Assembly (NCBI RefSeq): GCF_015706575.1
Contig: NW_024037059.1
Location: 14,855,730 to 14,919,729, forward strand
Reading direction: 5' to 3'
Origin: Patiria miniata
Taxonomy: Eukaryota; Echinodermata; Asteroidea; Valvatida; Asterinidae
DNA length: 64,000 nucleotides
Shown here: positions 57,462 to 64,000 of the stretch, piece after piece
Numbering within the stretch: the first letter of the stretch is position 1
Layout: each line of letters begins with the position of its first letter
Notes under the pieces: model-generated
Seen by the model: the letters and a program-made list of their open reading frames with translations, nothing else
The model's database searches: none
Told to the model about the DNA's origin: nothing
Translations under genes and position numbers: made by a program

Positions 57462-58260
57462 ATGTTGAATTCTAGATGCTCTGTGGTGCAATCTGAGGCG
57501 ATTCCTGGCCAATTACGTTACAAGTTATTACTTTTGGTATACAAATCATTTCACAACCAGTCACCAGAATATATGCAGTCCTGCATTTTGCCTCATGTTC
57601 CCCCCAGACCGAACCTCCGTTCTAGTTCTAATCCTTTTCGTCTGACTTTCCCACGTACCCACAACAAAGCTGGTGACAGAACCTTCACAGTCACTGCAGC
57701 GAAGGAGTGGAATAGTCTGCCCTTTTCCATTCAAAATGCCAAATCTCTCGAGCAATTCAAGAAGCTGATCAAGACCAATTTATTCCACCAATAATCAATT
57801 AACCTTACTCTCTGAGGGTAGTTTACTGCATGTCAGTTGGTTATGCCAATGCCCTCCAGCTGCAGTTATTTGGCAGATAACAAGTCTTAACAGTGAAGGC
57901 TCCAATTGGCAGGAGTTGGAGGCCCTGGAGGGTGCCTGATACTGACCAGCTGGGGGCACTCACTTTGTTATCAGAGGACTCTCATTGTTCTCTGTGGCAT
58001 GTATTGGAGTGCCTGTCCAGTTACCCTTGAAATGACATGGCAGATATTGGAGGGCCATGCAAAAAACATAGGAGATTTTCTTAAGGCACAATTGGCATGC
58101 ATTGGAGGGTCAAGTAGGGTAAGGGTTAATTAATTGTCTATGTTACCTGTTTTTATTATTTAACTTAATTTATTTATTTAATTTAATTGTTCATTATTTG
58201 TAAGCACTGTGATTTAGTTTACTAATAATAGCGTTCTTAAATGCCGATTATTATTATTAA
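57462..58260 (+). mobile_element. LINE 3' end (CR1/L2-like clade), 5'-truncated
   Basis: 57462-57794 encodes the end of a LINE ORF2: LRYKLLLLVYKSFHNQSPEY, then RSSSNPFRLTFPRT, GDRTFTVTAAKEWNSLP and LEQFKKLIKTNLF, stop at 57792-57794. This YK-h, RSS, GDR-F-V-A---WN-LP, F---LKT-LF series is the known tail of CR1/L2-like proteins. A non-coding 3' region follows and ends AATGCCGATTATTATTATTA, a typical short-repeat 3' end. The reverse transcriptase and endonuclease parts are absent, as in most LINE copies. Confidence 0.85.
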
Positions 58261-60626
58261 TTTCCTTGAGCAGACGTTTTTTTAATTAAAAAAGAGAAAG
58301 TCTGTTTTTATTTATTTTAAATATAATCTTGCTCTAAGTTTGTAAATGTAATCACAAGTTGGGAACCAGGTATTTTCATTGGCACTTTTTAGAAAAAGGG
58401 ACTGTACCAGTATGACATAATTTGAAAATTGTTGCAAGGGCCAAAGATGCTTTCTGATGTTTCCTACATGTATTATTTTCCTTACTGTTGTGTCGAAAAG
58501 TTGAGCCTAGTTTAAGTGCGAGAACAAATTGCTTGAACATTTATTTAACTATAACTAAACATTGAATTGAAGTTTGAACTCAGTGTAATTAAAACAAACT
58601 AAAATGAAACAGAGGAGTTATTAGGCAGCTAAACACATCTTCGCAGGAGTCATGACTACGAAAAATAAATCATGCAGTAGACTACTCCAAGTTTCTCCCC
58701 TTTTCTTTGCATGTACTTTGCAGGTTTTTTGGCCCTAAAATTTTTTTCTTAGAAATGTTCTTGGTTTTAAATCAGCCCAGTTTTCAATTTCAAGAATAGG
58801 GCCTATTCGCGATATACTTGTTTAGATTTTAAGTTTGTAACCATCGGCAGAACGGAGGCAACATTTTGTAAATAATCACCGTAAACGCATGTGGATACCG
58901 CACAGGTCTCTGATAAAAATGGTCATCGCAATTTCCACATGCTTCAACACAAGTTGAAGGAGGAAACTCATTTTTGTTGTTTTAGACAAAACACCGCAAA
59001 TAATTGTAGATCATGACATTGCCGAGAAATGAACATTTGGACAGTGCACCGCCAGCTACATGTAGCTAGCCCGTGCCGCGCCCTGGCCTAGCCGCGCCGA
59101 GCCCGGCGATCTATGATCAAATTTTCCCGCACGTATATATTTTCCCGACGCGTTCCGTCTCTCTGGACATGCCTAAACTGAACACTTTCTTTGTGGCAAT
59201 ATAATTGCTGATTAGTTTTGTCCTTAGAACAAACAGGTCCTTTTTACTGTTCCAAACTGAAATCATATTTTCATCAACAAGTACAAATTAACATCAAAAT
59301 TCCAACTTTTTGATCGCGACCTTCTTTGAAAAAAATATCACTTGAAGTTTTTGTTCTATGGACGGATCCATTAATTTTGTAAAGGGATGCTTCATCCTCT
59401 TTTAGGAGTGAACTTTGTTTTTTTAATATGTTTTTATGTATGAGTACGTATGTTCGTATCCGCATCATGCGTTTGGTACCGATATTGCGTACGTGGCACT
59501 TGCAGTTGGATCGCGGTTTAGTTCAAAGGTTCTCTCACTGTGCAATACATGTACCAGTGGTGAGAAATAATTGGGTTTTTTTCCCCATGATTGGGCAAAA
59601 AGTAGCTGGCGCAAAAAATTCAAATAGCCGGGCAAAATCGGCTGGCTTATTTTGAAACCCCTGGACTCGGGTCCCGAAAAGATTCTTTGGATGGAACAGA
59701 CCTAACGTTAGGCCTAATACTTAAAAATTGAACTCAATGGAATGGGGACAGGGAAGTTGGTTCCCCCTTAATGTGAATATTGAATCAGCCGTAACTTGTC
59801 AACAGAATGTCCAACTGAAGTGCACGAAACACTGCAACAGTATAAGGAGAATTTTATTTTCTTTCCTTAGCTGAGACCAGCAAATCCTTATTTCAACCCA
59901 TGCCCGGTTCTGCCTCAGTCATTTCGCCAGAACACCTCAAAACTATTAATTTGGGAAGAAACAGTACTTAACTACATGTACATGTACATACATTGTACAT
60001 CATGAAAAAAAGAACCTCTTTTGACTTTCTTTAGAGATGCTCCAGGGTCTGCTTAAAAAAAATAACGGAATGGGTCTGCTTGAAAAACCACTGAACAGCT
60101 ACATGAAAAAAAAACCGGAACTTTATTTTTTGTGAAAAAGCCACTCCGACACAAAGTCCTCATTGTCATCTTTCTCTTATAGCCAAGCCCAGTTCTATTT
60201 ATTTTAAATTTTTGCTTCTATGGCTTTAAGCTGCCTACCCAAATTTCCAACGTAATATTCGGCACGAAACATGCATGATTTCACAACACTGTTGGTGTAC
60301 ATGACCTTTGCACTGCGGGATGCACGTGAAAAACATTATAAGTTGGTACCCGGTGTTTTTTGTATTCACATACATGTATATCACTGCCATCGGAAACCAC
60401 CGAAAACTGAAATGATAGACTTGATTTCCAGGCTGAATTGCTTCGTGTGCTTAGCACACAACACGCCACGCGCCGTGAAGCTTTTGAGATTTAAAAAAAC
60501 CCCGGAATTCCAGCTAAGACCGGAAAAGTGGCATCTCTGTTTCTTGCAGTTGTAACTTATATAAACTTGTCACAGCTCAAGTAACTTTCTGCATCAAAGA
60601 AGGAATTTACAAAAACATATTTCGAG
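58261..60626. other. Stretch with no recognised gene
   Basis: AT-rich; scattered ACATGTACATGT runs (near 59972) and a GC-richer patch near 59040-59160. No consistent coding signal or clear element ends were found on either strand. Confidence 0.5.
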
Positions 60627-60632
60627 CCTTAC

Positions 60633-60700
60633 CATTTCAAGATAAACACATCTCTCTCCTCAAAGCTGTTTCCCCGCGTGTTATTCGCCACGTCACTGCC
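60633..60700 (-). CDS. Possible exon end upstream of the 55967 exon (weak)
   Basis: On the minus strand the frame NTRGNSFEERDVFILK ends at a GTAAGG donor (60632-60627). Its phase (two bases, TG) would join exactly to the exon at 56055, making Trp. However, its upstream part runs into the tail of the LINE remnant at 60690 and above, and no clear acceptor is present. The upstream limit is arbitrary. Confidence 0.18.
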
Positions 60701-61520
60701 TGGTCATCTGTGAGATGAAGTGCTGAGACACCGCCTTGGAACTGCTGAAGAGGGCACTTCTCTATGATGATGTTCATCATCTCCTCAGCTCCGCAGGTGC
60801 AGATCGAGAGGGGACACAATGCTGATCCAACTGTGGATGGTAGCCCTGCAGGGTCCACCGCTAGATCAGAACCAGTGCAACTAGGTCCAGAGGTTGCGTG
60901 GGAGGTCCATTCCTAACAGTAGAGTCGGTGATCAGTTCCTTGTTCGTGGGGCGCTGCTCCTGTCCCATTCCTGCTGCCAAAGTTGGTAACTAGCTATCAT
61001 AAGTTGTTCCAGGGTCCAAAAGAGTTTCCTTGATGGTAGCTGCTATCTGGGAGGATGGTTGATATCCTGGGAGGTGGGGAGTGTCTTGGTCGCCATCCTA
61101 GGCAGGAAGTTGCCAGTTGCTGCCCGGTGTCGGATGTGAAGGCCGGGGTGCGATATTGCACAGAACCGTTAACTATTCATTGTTGGTAGAGGGGATGGCT
61201 CCGGAGCTTAGTCTCATTGTCATGTGGTGTTGAGTTTGCCCACACATGGACACAGTATTCTGCCAGGACAGAGGCTCTGAGTGTTTCCGCATAATTAGCT
61301 CCCCAAACAGTAGCAGCCAACTTTAGATGATGTAATTTCCGGTGCGTATTTTTGCATTGGTTTTAAGGTGGGGTTTGTAGGTAAGGGCGCAGTCCAGTTT
61401 ATCATAGATTAGATGGACACATCTACCGCAACTTGATGATGTCTCCTTGGAGTGAAAGGGCACCCGGAGGTCCAAGGTGTTAGCTGGATGATGGACAGTA
61501 GCCTGGGGGTAAGGTAAAAG
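60640..61520 (-). mobile_element. LINE remnant, minus strand, C-terminal reverse-transcriptase region
   Basis: Read on the minus strand, in more than one frame, it shows SVLAEYCVHVWANST (compare the LINE pattern LVYSTAEYCAPVW) and, nearer the end, SICTCGAEEMMNIIIEKCPL with FQGGVSALHLTDDQAVTW. The last is the well-known C-CG--E-M-HI---CPL--F-GGL end of many LINE proteins. The frame is broken by several stops and shifts, so this copy is dead. Confidence 0.75.
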
Positions 61521-62313
61521 AAATAACAGTTGAACTTACAAAGTTTATGATTTACACAAAGAATTGTTTCAAACTCGTCAGACCCCAAACCTAGCTCTAA
61601 AATTTTACAAATTCACAATTTTGGAGGGTTTTACACAATTGAGAAACGTTTATCCCAAGGTTCGTAGGTTCGAATTAAGGTTCGATAATTTGACGGTTCA
61701 TTTGTCCTAATATTCGATAGTCTAGAATAAGGTTAATTCGTACCAAGATTTGATAGTACGAAATGATGAAAACTATTAAGATTCAATAGTCCGACCTCAG
61801 AAGGTATGATAAATCTGAAAGGTTCAATAGTCGGAATTGACAATGTTCAATGCTGTCACTTGATTTCTCGGTTTAAGACCCGAATATGACTTTAATGCTT
61901 GATGCTGACATTTCCGTCCCGGCGCAAGCAAATTGCAGGACAACCTGCCCTTTTTGACTGCACAAAATTATCAATTCAACATGGTGTCGAAACCAAAATT
62001 TGCCTGACCAAACACTGACTTTAGACAAAAACTTCTTTCGCAACAAACTAATCCAGATGAAAAGTTATGTTAATGCCATTCATTTTTACCTAATTCCCTT
62101 TAAGGAAAATTGCTTGCATCCTCCAAAACTACAACGAACAGATACAGAGTACTGATAAAAGGTTTTTAAAATTACCGATATAGGCGTAAGCCTCAAAAGT
62201 AGGATTGCCCCTGTTCCACTGAATTTTTCTTTGGTGTCTTTCCTGTCATGAGTATGTGTGTCTCCCAATTTTTTTCATCGGGCTAGAATGGGTTGGTTTT
62301 AAGTTTTGGGCTT
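61521..62313. other. Stretch with short AT-rich word repeats
   Basis: 61650-61850 has loosely repeated words such as AAGGTTCGATA, TTCGATAGT and TTCAATAGTC, which suggests a decayed tandem repeat. Nothing coding was seen. Confidence 0.4.
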
Positions 62314-62317
62314 TTAA

Positions 62318-62800
62318 AGCTACAGTCCATCATTTGCAGTTATCCGAAAAGGAACTGGCGTAAGTTGTTGAAAAACATACTTGGTTGAAAGATAGTATAA
62401 ACTCCCTGTGAAATTATTCTTCCTGGCAAGTTGTCATTTTGAAGAAATCAACAAAAGAAAGCCTTTCCAACGGTGCGTCTTATACTAGCAGTTCGGTTTT
62501 TTTATCGGCGAAGCGCGTGCAAGGTTGCTATTTTTCGGATCAGTGAGCGACATCGTGTCGCTGCAATCGGCTCAGTGAGAATGTGTCTCGGACGCTGAAT
62601 TCAAGCCCAATTCAAAACATGATTCAGCAACTTTTGATTTGAAATCAACATCCTAGAATGTTGTTTTTTCTCGAAATAATACAGCTGAAGCTGAGGTGAA
62701 ACTTCATCAGGTTAGTTGTTCAGCACCCTTCTTTAGATTTTGAGCACTTTTGTTGCTTCAAACGAACAAAATGCACACATTACAATGGTGGACTATACCT
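62318..62800 (-). mobile_element. TTAA-bounded MITE, family A copy 4
   Basis: TTAA at 62314-62317 and 62801-62804. Reverse orientation relative to 10572. The central part is shorter than in the other copies. Confidence 0.78.
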
Positions 62801-63419
62801 TTAATAGGTAATGCTGTGTTTCAGAGTTACACAATCTGTGTCAGATACTGACACAACGCATGTATTCAAAACTCATCCTTTACATGTAATATTCAGTATC
62901 AAAAATTGGGAAAATATTTGCACAATTTAAAGGGTTTTTGTTTATGCAATGAAAATTTGCTAGCTGCAGCTGAACTGCCTATAGAGTGAGAATTTGTTGA
63001 ATTTCAAAATCTTTATTTTTTTAAACCGAAAAATGGTCATCAGATTTCACCAGAAGTTCCCATTCAGCTCACAGTCATGCCAACAAAAATGTGAGCGAGG
63101 TGCAGCATGGAATGCTGTACATGATGATTGGATATACAGTTTGAGGAATTCGTCACCATTTTCAAAAAGAGGCGAATTTAGTATTTCACTGTTTGAACAA
63201 ACATTTGAGATAATCGCGTTTAAAGTTGGTCCTTTTTTCATTTGGCAATTTGAAACTTAAAGATGCATAAAATATGCAAGATTTAGGTATCAGAGGAAGG
63301 AAGAGATTTTACTTTTCCTTAATGTAGCAAACTTTAAGAAAAATAGGTGATAAGTTTTGCAGAATTAATCAATTAAGAGAAGTGGCTGTTCGTGAAAAAA
63401 AAACCCAAAAAAACAATTA

Positions 63420-63960
63420 GCAAATTCGCCCCTTCGTGATCGTGAAAACGCTAGAGTGAGTACGCGCAGATTTCGCCCTACTATGTGCAGATTCTGCCCC
63501 ACTGCGCGTGCGCCTTGAAATTCGCCCCTTCGTGAAAATGTTTCATTGCACGCGCCTGAAATTCGCCCCTTCGTGATAACGCGTCATTGTATTACAATGT
63601 ATGATTTATTTACTGAAAATTTATTAATACCATAGAGTGCGGAAATTTGCCCCTTCCTGAAAACGCAAAACAGCACTTGTGGCAAATTCACCCATTCGTT
63701 AATTAGATTAATTAAGATTTTATTTAATTTTTTGAAAGTATAGCCTCGCCAGGTTTAGCTTGAGTAACTCCAGCTCTAATGCTTATCGAAGCATTAGAGC
63801 TGGAGTTACTCAAGCTACACCAGGTTGTAGATATTGACATGTTTATTTTCACCAAAAAAGCAAATTTTGAAAAACAGACGATTTTCATGAAATTCGCCCC
63901 TTTGTGAAAACAGTGACGAATTGAATGCCCGCCTCTTAATTAAAAAACAAAAAACTAGAT
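63420..63960. repeat. Interspersed repeats of AAATTCGCCCCTTCGTGAAA
   Basis: The word or close variants occur at about 63422, 63518, 63556, 63644, 63684 and 63891, plus weaker TTCGCCC copies near 63473 and 63492. Spacing is irregular (about 30-200 bp). The region runs to the window end, so its full size is unknown. Confidence 0.75.
63757..63816. repeat. Perfect 28-bp hairpin with 4-nt loop, flanked by CCAGGTT direct repeats
   Basis: Arms 63757-63784 and 63789-63816 are exact complements (AGCTTGAGTAACTCCAGC at the outer side) around ATCG. CCAGGTT lies just outside on both sides (63749-63755 and 63820-63826). Confidence 0.9.
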
Positions 63961-64000
63961 TGAGAACTAGCTGTAATGTTGAAAAAATGGGTTGAAACTC

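Noticed and set aside
62994-63260. 88-codon + strand frame near the window end
   Set aside because: No recognised motif, AT-rich codons, and no splice or start context beyond chance; the complement is equally open.

Overview
The window is animal nuclear DNA. Two large intron-rich genes lie on the + strand, set in AT-rich DNA packed with short DNA-transposon derivatives, tRNA-derived SINE-like units, worn LINE ends and tandem repeats. Frequent ACATGTACATGT-type stretches, many MITE families and a soluble-adenylyl-cyclase (sAC) family gene suggest a marine invertebrate, perhaps an echinoderm or another non-vertebrate deuterostome. This placement is a guess from style and is not proved by the sequence.

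Positions 252-13058 hold the 3' part of a Furry (FRY/FRYL) gene. Thirteen coding exons join in one frame for 775 codons and end at TGA 13058. They encode the conserved C-terminal end of this NDR/LATS-kinase scaffold plus a long disordered tail. Its probable 3' UTR runs to a polyA signal near 15004. Positions 15-22 kb are intergenic: several MITEs, a large hairpin, an odd 2-kb element with repeated 14-mers, and a candidate TATA-less promoter with a first non-coding exon near 17.1-17.23 kb.

Positions 22362-53410 hold an ADCY10-like gene. Twenty-six coding exons join in phase to give 1,071 codons. The order is cyclase domain C1, cyclase domain C2, a STAND-type P-loop NTPase module, a short helical region, and a hydrophobic segment at the extreme C-terminus. 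The residues for metal, ATP and transition-state binding are kept. The four positions I recall as forming the bicarbonate site of human sAC are all changed, and the protein ends in what looks like a tail anchor. I regard this as the most interesting content: a possible membrane-anchored, bicarbonate-independent branch of the sAC family.

Introns carry most of the repeats: a 41/43-bp minisatellite with an 84-bp higher-order unit, TTAA-bounded, Tigger-like, Mutator-like and other TIR elements, an inverted SINE pair with a 13-bp target duplication, and a tandem duplication that copies the end of one cyclase exon with its splice donor. Positions 54.2-64 kb hold no clear gene. They contain MITEs, two LINE 3' remnants, palindromes, a repeated-motif region running to the window end, and one or two possible exons of an unidentified minus-strand gene.

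Exon limits were set by hand from splice consensus, reading phase and recalled family similarity. No alignment or transcript data were available.
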